Shown: in pieces, positions 8,778-16,867 of the stretch | Numbering within the stretch: position 1 is the stretch's first letter | How the letters are laid out: the number at the start of each line of letters is the position of its first letter | DNA from: an uncultured Bacteroides sp. | Lineage (GTDB): Bacteria; Bacteroidota; Bacteroidia; Bacteroidales; Bacteroidaceae | Assembly (NCBI GenBank): GCA_944322285.1 | Contig: CALUOR010000026.1 | Span: 1-46,612 of the forward strand | Direction of reading: 5' to 3' | Length of the DNA stretch: 46,612 nucleotides | Notes under the pieces: model-generated | What the model was told of the DNA's origin: nothing | Database searches by the model: none | The model's input: the letters and a program-made list of their open reading frames with translations, nothing else | Made by a program: the position numbers and the translations under genes

Positions 8778-10319
8778 TTATAGTGTCTTCAGTAGCGCGG
8801 TAATGCTCACACGATCGGCTATGATATTATTCAGCTCGCTAATGGGCACACGTTCCTGCTGCATAGTGTCACGGTTGCGCAATGTCACACAGTTGTCCTG
8901 CAACGTCTCGTGGTCAACGGTTACGCAATAGGGTGTACCGATGGCATCCTGGCGACGATAACGCTTGCCGATGCTGTCCTTCTCGTCATACTGGCAATTG
9001 AAGTGGAACTTCAGGTCATTGATGATTTCACGCGCCTTTTCGGGCAGTCCGTCTTTCTTTACGAGTGGCATAACGGCCAGTTTTACCGGAGCCAAAGCGG
9101 CGGGCAATTTCAATACGACGCGTGTCTCGCCATTCTCCAGTTTCTCTTCGCAATACGAACCGGACATGATGCTGAGGAACATGCGGTCTACACCAATAGA
9201 AGTCTCGATGACGTACGGTGTATAGCTTTCGTTGGTTTCGGGGTCGAAGTACTTGATGTTTTTGCCGGAGAATTTCTCGTGTTGGCTGAGGTCGAAGTTG
9301 GTACGGCTATGAATGCCTTCCACTTCCTTGAAGCCAAAGGGCATCAGGAACTCGATGTCCGTAGCGGCGTTGGCATAGTGAGCCAGCTTTTCGTGGTCGT
9401 GGAAGCGGTAGTGGTCATCACCAAAGCCCAAAGCCTTGTGCCACTTCAAGCGGGTCTCTTTCCACGTCTTGAACCACTCCAATTCCGTGCCGGGCTTCAC
9501 GAAGAACTGCATTTCCATCTGCTCGAACTCACGCATACGGAAGATGAACTGGCGTGCCACAATCTCGTTGCGGAAAGCTTTACCTATCTGGGCAATGCCG
9601 AAAGGAATCTTCATGCGCCCTGTCTTCTGCACGTTCAGGTAGTTCACGAAGATACCCTGCGCTGTCTCGGGACGCAAATACACCTTCATAGAACCATCAG
9701 CCGTAGAGCCCATCTCGGTAGAAAACATCAGGTTGAACTGACGTACTTCCGTCCAGTTCTTTGTACCACTGATGGGGCAAACGATTTCCTCGTCCAGAAT
9801 AATCTGACGAAGTTCGTTCAAGTCCGGACCCGCATTCATGGCCTGAGTATAGCGCTCGTGCAAAGCGTCACGCTTGGCTTGATGCTCCAACACACGGGCG
9901 TTGGTGCTGCGGAATTCCTGTTCGTTGAAAGCATCGCCATACTTCTTGGCGGCTTTGGCCACCTCCTTATTTATCTTCTCGTCATATTTGGCTATTTGGT
10001 CTTCGATGAGCACGTCGGCGCGATAACGTTTCTTCGAGTCGCGGTTGTCTATCAAGGGGTCGTTGAACGCGTCTACGTGTCCGCTGGCTTTCCAAATGGT
10101 AGGGTGCATGAAGATGGCCGAATCAATGCCCACGATATTCTCGTGCAGCAACACCATGCTCTGCCACCAATATTGTTTAATGTTATTCTTCAGTTCCACG
10201 CCATTTTGTCCGTAATCATATACGGCGCCCAGGCCATCGTATATTTCGCTACTGGGAAATACGAAACCATATTCCTTACAATGCGAAACGAGTTTCTTAA
10301 AAACGTCTTCTTGTGCCAT
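8778..10319 (-). CDS. glyS: Glycyl-tRNA synthetase (single-chain type)
   Basis: 513 aa, class II homodimeric glycyl-tRNA synthetase that charges tRNA-Gly. Motif 2 is in FRNEIVARQFIFRMREFEQMEMQFF and motif 3 in ETSIGVDRMFLSIM. The C-terminal anticodon-binding domain covers LAPVKLAVMPL to the end. This alpha2 form, common in Bacteroidetes, differs from the alpha2-beta2 GlyQ/GlyS of proteobacteria. Start chosen at ATG 10319 (MAQEDVFKKL): the longer ORF to 10391 runs through the TATCTTTG -7 element at 10369-10362. Monocistronic. Confidence 0.96.
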   Translation of the reverse strand: MAQEDVFKKLVSHCKEYGFVFPSSEIYDGLGAVYDYGQNGVELKNNIKQYWWQSMVLLHENIVGIDSAIFMHPTIWKASGHVDAFNDPLIDNRDSKKRYRADVLIEDQIAKYDEKINKEVAKAAKKYGDAFNEQEFRSTNARVLEHQAKRDALHERYTQAMNAGPDLNELRQIILDEEIVCPISGTKNWTEVRQFNLMFSTEMGSTADGSMKVYLRPETAQGIFVNYLNVQKTGRMKIPFGIAQIGKAFRNEIVARQFIFRMREFEQMEMQFFVKPGTELEWFKTWKETRLKWHKALGFGDDHYRFHDHEKLAHYANAATDIEFLMPFGFKEVEGIHSRTNFDLSQHEKFSGKNIKYFDPETNESYTPYVIETSIGVDRMFLSIMSGSYCEEKLENGETRVVLKLPAALAPVKLAVMPLVKKDGLPEKAREIINDLKFHFNCQYDEKDSIGKRYRRQDAIGTPYCVTVDHETLQDNCVTLRNRDTMQQERVPISELNNIIADRVSITALLKTL

Positions 10320-10361
10320 TTTCGTTTTATATTGTTTTAATCCATAATCTAAAAAACGCCA

Positions 10362-10369
10362 CAAAGATA
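10362..10369 (-). promoter_or_regulatory. -7 element of the glyS promoter
   Basis: TATCTTTG on the minus strand, about 43 bp upstream of ATG 10319. The -33 match is poor. Confidence 0.55.
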
Positions 10370-10432
10370 GGGATTTATCTGATACAAACACCTAATAGAT
10401 AGGATAAATTAAGAGGGATGTCCGCTATTTTA

Positions 10433-10484
10433 CTCATAATTTCCGCACGCAAATAAAAAATAGCGTGCTTTGAAATATGAGATC
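10433..10484. repeat. Imperfect inverted repeat between glyS and the HTH remnant
   Basis: CTCATAATTTCCGCACGC pairs imperfectly with GCGTGCTTTGAAATATGAG about 12 bp away. It may be an operator or an insertion scar at the edge of the accessory gene pair. Confidence 0.35.
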
Positions 10485-10497
10485 AAATGAATTCATT

Positions 10498-10505
10498 ATC
10501 TTTGC
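10498..10505 (+). promoter_or_regulatory. -7 element before the HTH remnant and AlbA_2 gene
   Basis: TATCTTTG on the plus strand, 16 bp before the in-frame ATG 10521. The nearest TTTG upstream is 24 bp away, longer than usual. Confidence 0.45.
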
Positions 10506-10520
10506 CTATAATTCAGTTTA

Positions 10521-10646
10521 ATGATTGATATGGAAGATATTAATAGACTCGAGATAATCCTTATTGAAAAGAATAAAACAGGCAAATGGTTCGCCGAAAA
10601 ATTAGGCAAATCCGTTAACGGTTTCCAAATAATTAGATTGTTTTAA
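10521..10646 (+). pseudogene. Truncated XRE-type HTH protein remnant
   Basis: 41 codons from ATG 10521 (or 10530: MEDINRLEIILIEKNKTGKW). The start resembles the first 28 residues of a common Bacteroides Cro/C1-type HTH protein (pattern MEDINRLKxVLxEKxKTGKWLAExLGK). After LGKS the helix-turn-helix recognition part is absent, replaced by VNGFQIIRLF and a stop. Two bases separate the stop from the ATG of the AlbA_2 gene, so it may now act as a translated leader. Probably a deletion remnant of a regulator once paired with the downstream gene. Confidence 0.5.
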
Positions 10647-10648
10647 TT

Positions 10649-12322
10649 ATGACTTCAAAAGAACTTCAACAATACTTGCTCCGTGAGTTTCCACAAGAAA
10701 ATGCACGTTGCGAATGGAAAGAGATGAAAAATCTTAAAAACTCTTTTGCCGGAGATGAAAAGAATGATGTAATTTCATATATATCTGCTATAGCCAACAT
10801 GGAAGGAGGATATCTTGTGATTGGCGTGCAAGATAGAACATTGGAAATTGTTGGCACAGACTTATCCAAGTTTAATCTGAACGCCCAATCTGCCGTATGG
10901 AAACTGATAGAGCATTGCACCAATCTTTCTTCCGAAGGATTGAGTATTGACGAATATACTACAGAGGACACGCATAGGACAGTTTGGATAATCCATATCC
11001 CAAAGCATTTGCCTCGGCGTCCAGTATATGCGCATAAAAAGGCTTGGCAACGTGTTGAAGACTCATTGGTAGAGATGACGCAAGAACGACTTGCCGTTAT
11101 TCTCGAAGAACCGGCTTTTGAAGCTAAAGATTGGTCAGCGGAAATAGTGCCCAATGCAACGATAACAGATTTGGATGAATTGGCTGTAGCCAAGGCCCGT
11201 ATTATGTTCAAGAAGGTGCATTCTTCCAATATTCCTTTTGAGGAAATTGATGCATGGACGGTGGAAGATTTTCTTTCTAATAGTGGAATAATGATAGATG
11301 GAAAACTGACTCGTGCAGCCATTATTTTGTTGGGTAAACCTGTTTCTGCATTTAAACTTCGTCCCGCTGTAGTTGAAGTTACATGGACTTTACGGGACGA
11401 GCATAGGAATATTGTAGATTACGAACATTTCACTGTTCCGTTTATTCTCACTGTTGACAAAATATTGAGTAAGATTCATAATCTTACAATGAGGGAGCTG
11501 CCAGGTGGAACATTGTTCCCTGAAACGATGAAACAATATGATGATTATACCATTCGTGAGGCACTGCATAATGCAATTGCCCATCAGGATTATACACTGC
11601 AGCAGCGTATTAATTTTGTTGAAAACCCTGGATGGCTTTATTATGCAAACGGTGGCAGCTTTATTCCTGGTACTTTGCAAAAGGTATTGGAAACCAAAGG
11701 GCCTCAACGGCATTTTCGTAATGAATGCCTTTGTCGAGCAATGGTGAATTTCAATATGATAGACACCGTAAGCCGTGGTATTAAAAAGATGTTCAATGAA
11801 CAACGGCGCCGTCATTTCCCGATGCCGGATTACGAAATAGATGTATTGAATAAAGAAGTTGGTGTAACAATATATGGAAATACAATCAATGAAAAATATA
11901 CACAGTTGCTCAAAAGGAACGATACATTGACATTGGAGGATTGTATTCTTTTGGACTCAGTCCAAAAGGGACGTCGAATTTCTGAAGAGAATGTGATAGA
12001 TTTATTGAATAGGGGGCTTTTGGAGGGTAATACCTCTGAATATGGCATATCACTTGATATAGCAAGAAAGACAAAGCAGTTACCCGATTATACTCGTAAC
12101 AGGGGATTGGATAGGGTGAAATTGCAACAAATGGTTTTGCAGTATCTTCAAAATGCTGGTTCAATCGGAGCAAAGCGTGATGCAATATTTGAATATCTGA
12201 AAGATGCTCTTCCCAAGACCAAAACCCAAGGACAACAGGAGAGAATGTTAGGAAATATTCTTGTGGAAATGAAAGAATTAGGGATAATTATATTAAAGGG
12301 TAGAATTTGGTATATAAAATAG
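10649..12322 (+). CDS. Schlafen AlbA_2 / HATPase-like ATP-binding protein
   Basis: 557 aa. N-terminal AlbA_2 domain (about residues 15-130: WKEMKN...ISYISAIANMEGGYLVIGVQD, ending near RRPVYAHKKAWQRVEDS). It is followed by a C-terminal putative ATP-binding module with REALHNAIAHQDY (303-315), GSFIPGTL and a late helical winged-helix region (about 490-557). Proteins of this layout are called putative transcriptional regulators or ATP-dependent helicases, and the AlbA_2 fold is related to Schlafen nucleic-acid-binding domains; several relatives sit in defence islands. The substrate is unknown. It follows a truncated HTH gene and is followed at once by seven 20-bp tandem repeats. Base composition is more AT-rich than the flanking glyS, suggesting acquisition. 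Confidence 0.75.
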   Translation: MTSKELQQYLLREFPQENARCEWKEMKNLKNSFAGDEKNDVISYISAIANMEGGYLVIGVQDRTLEIVGTDLSKFNLNAQSAVWKLIEHCTNLSSEGLSIDEYTTEDTHRTVWIIHIPKHLPRRPVYAHKKAWQRVEDSLVEMTQERLAVILEEPAFEAKDWSAEIVPNATITDLDELAVAKARIMFKKVHSSNIPFEEIDAWTVEDFLSNSGIMIDGKLTRAAIILLGKPVSAFKLRPAVVEVTWTLRDEHRNIVDYEHFTVPFILTVDKILSKIHNLTMRELPGGTLFPETMKQYDDYTIREALHNAIAHQDYTLQQRINFVENPGWLYYANGGSFIPGTLQKVLETKGPQRHFRNECLCRAMVNFNMIDTVSRGIKKMFNEQRRRHFPMPDYEIDVLNKEVGVTIYGNTINEKYTQLLKRNDTLTLEDCILLDSVQKGRRISEENVIDLLNRGLLEGNTSEYGISLDIARKTKQLPDYTRNRGLDRVKLQQMVLQYLQNAGSIGAKRDAIFEYLKDALPKTKTQGQQERMLGNILVEMKELGIIILKGRIWYIK

Positions 12323-12330
12323 TCGTAAGG

Positions 12331-12470
12331 CTTAAATACGCCTAATTACGACTAAATACGCCTAATTACGACTAAATACGCCTAATTACGACTAAATACG
12401 CCCAATTACGACTAAATACGCCCAATTACGACTAAATACGCCCAATTACGACTAAATACGCCCAATTACG
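12331..12470. repeat. Seven 20-bp tandem repeats
   Basis: Seven head-to-tail 20-bp units of consensus actaaatacgccYaattacg fill 140 bp, starting 8 bp after the AlbA_2 stop. Units 1-3 have CCT and units 4-7 have CCC. Each unit is itself two related 10-mers (CTAAATACGC, CTAATTACGA), so the motif recurs every helical turn. No spacers, so not CRISPR. Iteron, protein-binding array or minisatellite. Confidence 0.95.
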
Positions 12471-12594
12471 ACTATAATAAACATATCCAAAGGCTCTTAA
12501 TTCATATGTCTCTACCAAATTTCTAAGGATGAGTTTATGCTTTTAATAGGATATTTTATAAGTAAAGTACAAACTTATTGATGCGATATAACGC

Positions 12595-12643
12595 TGAGTT
12601 GCTACTTTATCCATGATTTTCTATGTGATAAAGTAACAACTCA
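12595..12643. terminator. Hairpin downstream of the tandem array
   Basis: TGAGTTG (12595-12601) with TACTTTATC (12603-12611) pairs with GATAAAGTA (12627-12635) and CAACTCA (12637-12643). Sixteen base pairs with one mismatch. May end the AlbA_2 transcript. Confidence 0.45.
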
Positions 12644-12759
12644 ACTCTATGATAGAGTTTCATAATAGCCGGATGCTTTTCAGTTTTCTCGAATTGGCTA
12701 TGTGCCCAGTTGCTGTTTTAGTGGCACTCGTCCCGCAGCCGAAAAGCGAGTTTAAGAGC

Positions 12760-12846
12760 GAACTGAAAAATAGGATTATCCTCTCCGCCAGAGAAGATAA
12801 TCCTATTTTCAAAATCAGTTCATCCTCTTTTTAAAAGAAGATGAAC
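12760..12846. terminator. Bidirectional terminator between the AlbA_2 gene and the decarboxylase operon
   Basis: GAAAAATAGGATTATC (12765-12780) pairs with GATAATCCTATTTTC (12796-12810), extended by GAACTG/CAGTTC. A second small hairpin TTCATC/GATGAA follows (about 12820-12846). On the minus strand the stem is followed by a T-rich stretch after the oadB stop. Confidence 0.7.
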
Positions 12847-12853
12847 CTATAAT

Positions 12854-14089
12854 TTATCCCAAGAAAGAAATCAGCACACCGGCAGCTACGGCAGAGCCGA
12901 TAACGCCGGAAATGTTGCTGGACATGCAGTAGTTCAACACATGGTTCTTGGGGTCGTACTTCGTGGCGATCTCGTTGCAAACGCGGCTGGCCATAGGCAC
13001 GGCGCTCAGCCCCGTAGCGCCAATCAGCGGATTGATTTTCTTCTTCGAGAACATATTCACGACCTTTACGCCAAGAATACCGCCGGAGATGGACAGAGCA
13101 AATGCCAAGAAGCCACCGATTACGATACCGATTGTCGTCCAGTTGAGGAAGGCTTCACTGGTCATGGTGGCACCTACGCTCAAGCCCAAGAAGATGGTGG
13201 CGGTATTCATGATGCTATTGGCTGCGGCATCGAACAAACGGCTCGTGTCGCTACCGATTTCTTTCAGCAGGTTACCGAACATCAGCATACCAATCAAGGG
13301 CACGGCGGTCGGCACGAACAAGGCAACAACCGTAGTCACCACAATGGGGAAGAGTATCTTCAACACGCGCAGGTTCTTGATTTCAGTCTTCGAAGGATAG
13401 AGTTTCTCCTGTTCCTTCATATTAATCATCAGTTCCTTCTTGGTACAAAGCAGCCTGACGCACAAGGGAATGATGACCGGCACCAATGCCATATACGAAT
13501 AGGCCGCAATGGCGATAGGACCTAACAGGTGGGGAGCTAACTTAATGGTGGTAAAGATGGCCGTAGGACCATCAGCGCCACCGATGATACCCAACGATGC
13601 GGCCTCTTTCGGCGTGAAGCCCATGCAGATGGCCACAATCAGCACCAAAAAGATACCCAACTGGGCAGCCGCGCCAAAGATAGAAAGGCGCAGGTTGCGA
13701 AGCATCGGGCCGAAGTCGGTCAAAGCGCCCACGCCCATAAAGATAATAGGCGGCAGGAAACCGGTCTTTATCAGCATGTAGTAGATGAAGTTCATCAGGC
13801 CCAGTTCGTGGGCTATCTCGTGCAGAGGCATCTCCCACACGTTCTTCATCACCCCGTTCACCATCACCATGCCGTTCTCGTCCGCTTGGATAACGCCCAT
13901 CTCGCCGCCGGGAAAGTTGGCGATGAGCACACCGAAAGCGATAGGCACCAGCAGAAGCGGTTCGTAGTGCTTCTTGATGCCGAGGTAGAGAAGGACGAAA
14001 GCGATGGCATACATCACGAGGAACGACGGATCAGCTATCAGGTTGCTGAACGCCGTCATGTCATAGAGTTTTCCAAATATATCTTCCAT
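12854..14089 (-). CDS. oadB: Sodium-pumping decarboxylase, beta subunit
   Basis: 411 aa, polytopic inner-membrane protein with about ten hydrophobic segments. The beta subunit decarboxylates carboxybiotin and couples this to Na+ export. The conserved GIIGGADGPTAIF (167-179, with Asp173) is the sodium/proton site of the family; SVGATMTSEAFL and the C-terminal SSNISGVIGSAVAAGVL are also typical. Its ATG overlaps the stop of the alpha-subunit gene by one base, so translation is probably coupled. Third gene of the gamma-alpha-beta operon. Whether the complex acts on oxaloacetate, methylmalonyl-CoA or another acid is not decided by this subunit. Confidence 0.93.
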   Translation of the reverse strand: MEDIFGKLYDMTAFSNLIADPSFLVMYAIAFVLLYLGIKKHYEPLLLVPIAFGVLIANFPGGEMGVIQADENGMVMVNGVMKNVWEMPLHEIAHELGLMNFIYYMLIKTGFLPPIIFMGVGALTDFGPMLRNLRLSIFGAAAQLGIFLVLIVAICMGFTPKEAASLGIIGGADGPTAIFTTIKLAPHLLGPIAIAAYSYMALVPVIIPLCVRLLCTKKELMINMKEQEKLYPSKTEIKNLRVLKILFPIVVTTVVALFVPTAVPLIGMLMFGNLLKEIGSDTSRLFDAAANSIMNTATIFLGLSVGATMTSEAFLNWTTIGIVIGGFLAFALSISGGILGVKVVNMFSKKKINPLIGATGLSAVPMASRVCNEIATKYDPKNHVLNYCMSSNISGVIGSAVAAGVLISFLG

Positions 14090-15924
14090 TACGCAATCTT
14101 CATTAATACATCATCTTCTGATACAGAGTCTCCCGAATTGACACAGATGGCGGTGATTGTACCATCGCGGTCGCTACGGATGGCGTTATACGTTTTCATG
14201 GCTTCTATGTAGCCCAGCAAGTCGCCTTTCTTCACCTTGTCGCCTACTTTGCGCGGAGTCTCCTGGGTATTCTTGGTAAGGAAGAATTTTCCTTCCAACG
14301 GGGCGGGAACCGGTTCACCTTCACCCATCACCACTTTGTCCGTGGCCGATGCGGGCAGGTCAATGTCTCCGTATGCCACCGTTACCCGGTATGCCTGTCC
14401 GTCCACCTGTACGGTAAGCGTCTTGGGTTTGGCATCGTCATTGGTGTGGGCGGCATTCTCTTTCTCGGCTTTGCGTTTCTCCACATCGGCCAGGAAGTCG
14501 GCTTTCGCCTTACCACTCTTGTAAGCCTCGTATTGAGCCGGGTGCATGGCGTATTCGAAGAGTTCCTCGTCGGCCTCGCCCGTTTCCCACTTGTTGTCTT
14601 TCATCATCTTGCGATACTTGTCCAGGCAATCGGGATAATTGTCCTGCGGATTGCCGGTAAAGAACTTGCGTCCCTCGCGCTCGGCCTTCTCTACGATTTC
14701 CGGTGCCAGTTCGCCCGGTAACTTGCCGGCCTTGCCCAATATCATGTCCCAAATGTCGTCGGCTATCATGCCCCAACGTTCCTTGCCTTTCTCCATGGCG
14801 ATGACGTTCATCATAGCCAGGTTCTTGACATATTGGCTGAACGGCGTAACCAAAGGAGGATAACCTACACGCGGCCATACGTAAGCCACTTCGTTGAACA
14901 GCTTGATGAGCAATTGGTCTTGCGTCATGAAAGGTTGGTTGCGTTTTGCCTTATACTTGTTAATGCTTTCGAGGTTGGTCTCCAGGTCGGCCATCAATGA
15001 CCCCATCATGCCGCCCGGCAACCCCGGACCGATGAGCAGGGAGTTCATCAAGCGGTTACGCGGAGAGATGTATAACCCTAAGAAATCATCCATAAATTCC
15101 TGAATCAGGGCACGCACCTTCATATAAGCCTCCATGTTGATTTCGGGCACCTGATAGCCGGCATCCTTCAGCATGGCCTGCACGCTCAGCAGGTCGGCAT
15201 GACCCGTACCCCACGACAATGGCTCCATACCTACGTCAATATAGTCGCACCCGGCTTCGCAAACAGCCAGGATGCTGGCCATGTTGAATCCGGGACCCGC
15301 ATGGCTATGGTATTGCACGGGAATGTCCGGCTTAATCTTCTTAATGCCGGCCACAATCTTTCCCAAAGAGACAGGGCGACCGATGCCGGCCATATCCTTG
15401 ATACAGATTTCGTCCGCTCCGGCCTCAATAAGCTGTTTGGCCATGTTGACATAATACTCCACCGTATGTACGGGTGAATGGGTGATGCAGAGCGAGCATT
15501 GCGAAATCATGCCTGCATCGTGGGCGTAACCGATAGAAGGGATAATGTTGCGCACGTCGTTCAGGCCGCAGAAAGTGCGGGTAATGTCCGTGCCTTGCGC
15601 TTTCTTCACCTTATAAAAAAGTTTGCGCACATCGGCAGGCACGGGACTCATACGCAGGCCGTTCAAGGCACGGTCCAGCATGTGAGTCTGAATGCCGGCT
15701 TCATGGAAAGGTTTTGTCCAAGCGCGTACGGCTTTATTGGGATTTTCGCCAAACAACAAGTTCACTTGTTCGAATCCACCGCCATTGGTTTCTACACGGG
15801 CAAAGCAGCCCATCTCCACAATGGCGGGAGCCACCTTCACCAGTTGGTCGACGCGAGGTACATATTTACCGGCACTCTGCCACATGTCGCGGAAGACCAG
15901 ACTGAATTTTATTTCTCTTTTCAT
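14089..15924 (-). CDS. oadA: Biotin-dependent carboxyltransferase / decarboxylase alpha subunit
   Basis: 611 aa. N-terminal carboxyltransferase TIM barrel (FRDMWQS near residue 11, the metal-site HSH in YHSHAGPGFNM, ICIKDMAG with the conserved Lys), then the PYC_OADA domain, an Ala/Lys-rich linker and a C-terminal biotinyl domain with GYIEAMKT, biotin-accepting Lys577. It should transfer CO2 from a carboxylic acid to biotin for the beta subunit. Oxaloacetate decarboxylases usually have HTHCTTGM and DTALSPFAGGTSQP where this protein has HSHAGPGF and DVGMEPLSWGTGH, so it is a divergent subfamily and the substrate is uncertain. Cytoplasmic, docked on the membrane subunits. Confidence 0.88.
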   Translation of the reverse strand: MKREIKFSLVFRDMWQSAGKYVPRVDQLVKVAPAIVEMGCFARVETNGGGFEQVNLLFGENPNKAVRAWTKPFHEAGIQTHMLDRALNGLRMSPVPADVRKLFYKVKKAQGTDITRTFCGLNDVRNIIPSIGYAHDAGMISQCSLCITHSPVHTVEYYVNMAKQLIEAGADEICIKDMAGIGRPVSLGKIVAGIKKIKPDIPVQYHSHAGPGFNMASILAVCEAGCDYIDVGMEPLSWGTGHADLLSVQAMLKDAGYQVPEINMEAYMKVRALIQEFMDDFLGLYISPRNRLMNSLLIGPGLPGGMMGSLMADLETNLESINKYKAKRNQPFMTQDQLLIKLFNEVAYVWPRVGYPPLVTPFSQYVKNLAMMNVIAMEKGKERWGMIADDIWDMILGKAGKLPGELAPEIVEKAEREGRKFFTGNPQDNYPDCLDKYRKMMKDNKWETGEADEELFEYAMHPAQYEAYKSGKAKADFLADVEKRKAEKENAAHTNDDAKPKTLTVQVDGQAYRVTVAYGDIDLPASATDKVVMGEGEPVPAPLEGKFFLTKNTQETPRKVGDKVKKGDLLGYIEAMKTYNAIRSDRDGTITAICVNSGDSVSEDDVLMKIA

Positions 15925-15961
15925 TGTCTTTTAACGTGTATTTTATTAGTTATGTTCGCTA

Positions 15962-16219
15962 TTATAATTTCTCTACTTTGGCCACCTTGCCCTTGCCGTG
16001 CGTTACGACTGATACGGCCGCATTGATAGCCGCCAGTATATTGGCCGGTATCGGTGCGGGAGCCGGTGTACCGTCTTTGTGCGTCGCCACTTCTTCGGGC
16101 GCATACTTATTGACTAAAGCAATGAGCAACTTGCCCATATAAATCACGATAAGCAGGATGGCGAACACGGTCACCATGCCCACCACCATCAGCAATAATG
16201 CAGTATCCAAGTTTTCCAT
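15962..16219 (-). CDS. oadG: Sodium-pumping decarboxylase, gamma subunit
   Basis: 85 aa. One N-terminal transmembrane helix (MVVGMVTVFAILLIVIYMGKLL, about residues 11-32) followed by a Pro/Ala-rich linker (APAPIPANI) and a short basic tail, the layout of the OadG gamma subunit that holds the alpha and beta subunits together. First gene of the operon, 37 bp before the alpha gene. The sequence is recognised by topology and context rather than by catalytic motifs. Confidence 0.85.
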   Translation of the reverse strand: MENLDTALLLMVVGMVTVFAILLIVIYMGKLLIALVNKYAPEEVATHKDGTPAPAPIPANILAAINAAVSVVTHGKGKVAKVEKL

Positions 16220-16324
16220 ATTGATAGTTTGTTAGATGTTTGCGGCTTTTTCTTGAAAAGTCGCCCGAATTTACGGATAATTACTTGAAATAGGATATTT
16301 GGGAATAATAAAAGATGCTAAAAT

Positions 16325-16390
16325 GTTTTTTGTTTCCGATAGCTTTGCGGAAACAAAAAGGGTGTGTCTGTTTTTAGTTTCGACACACCC
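16325..16390 (-). terminator. Tandem terminators after yqeY
   Basis: On the minus strand GGGTGTGTC...GACACACCC is followed by TTTTTG. A second stem, TTTGTTTCCG...CGGAAACAAA, follows and ends in T residues. They isolate yqeY from the decarboxylase operon. Confidence 0.8.
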
Positions 16391-16417
16391 CTCAGAGTTT
16401 TGTATGCGCATGGCGTA

Positions 16418-16867
16418 TTATCCCAACAGCTCTTTTACCTTGGCAGAGATAGCGCGGCCTTCTGCCAGTCCGGCCAGCTTCTTGCTGGCTACGCCCATTA
16501 CTTTGCCCATATCTTTGCCGCTTGTAGCGCCCACTTCGGCAATAATTTCTTTCAAGGCAGCTTCCAATTCCTCTGCGCTCATCTGCTTGGGCAGGTAAGT
16601 CTCCATCACTTTTACCTGAGCCAATTCTGCATCGGCCAAGTCTTGACGTCCTTGTTGTACATAAATATCAGCCGCGTCCTTTCCTTGTTTCACCAACTTT
16701 TGGATGATTTTCAATGCGTCCGCATCAGCCAACGTGTCATTGGCCCCCGGGGCGGTTTTCGCTTCCAAAAATACTTTCTTGATGTTTCTCAGTGTGTCGA
16801 GGGCCACTTTGTCCTTGGCCTTCATGGCGGTTTTAATGTCTTCGCTGACTTTGTCGAACAAATCCAT
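16418..16867 (-). CDS. GatB/YqeY domain protein
   Basis: 149 aa, normal length for YqeY proteins. Helical N-terminal part (LFDKVSEDIKTAMKAKDKVALDTLRNIKK) and the C-terminal tRNA-amidotransferase-like domain (KVMETYLPKQMSAEELEAALKEIIAEVGA...MGKVMGVASKKLAG). The family shares the tail domain of GatB and may bind tRNA; its physiological role is poorly known. In many Bacteroidetes it follows ftsZ; here it stands alone with 657 bp of non-coding DNA upstream and its own tandem terminators. Confidence 0.9.
   Translation of the reverse strand: MDLFDKVSEDIKTAMKAKDKVALDTLRNIKKVFLEAKTAPGANDTLADADALKIIQKLVKQGKDAADIYVQQGRQDLADAELAQVKVMETYLPKQMSAEELEAALKEIIAEVGATSGKDMGKVMGVASKKLAGLAEGRAISAKVKELLG

Noticed and set aside
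8910-10340. 476-aa open frame on the plus strand
   Set aside because: Exactly antisense to glyS, which has clear class II synthetase motifs; the shadow protein has no recognisable features.
12331-12470. CRISPR array
   Set aside because: Repeats are directly contiguous 20-mers without spacers, and no cas genes are present.
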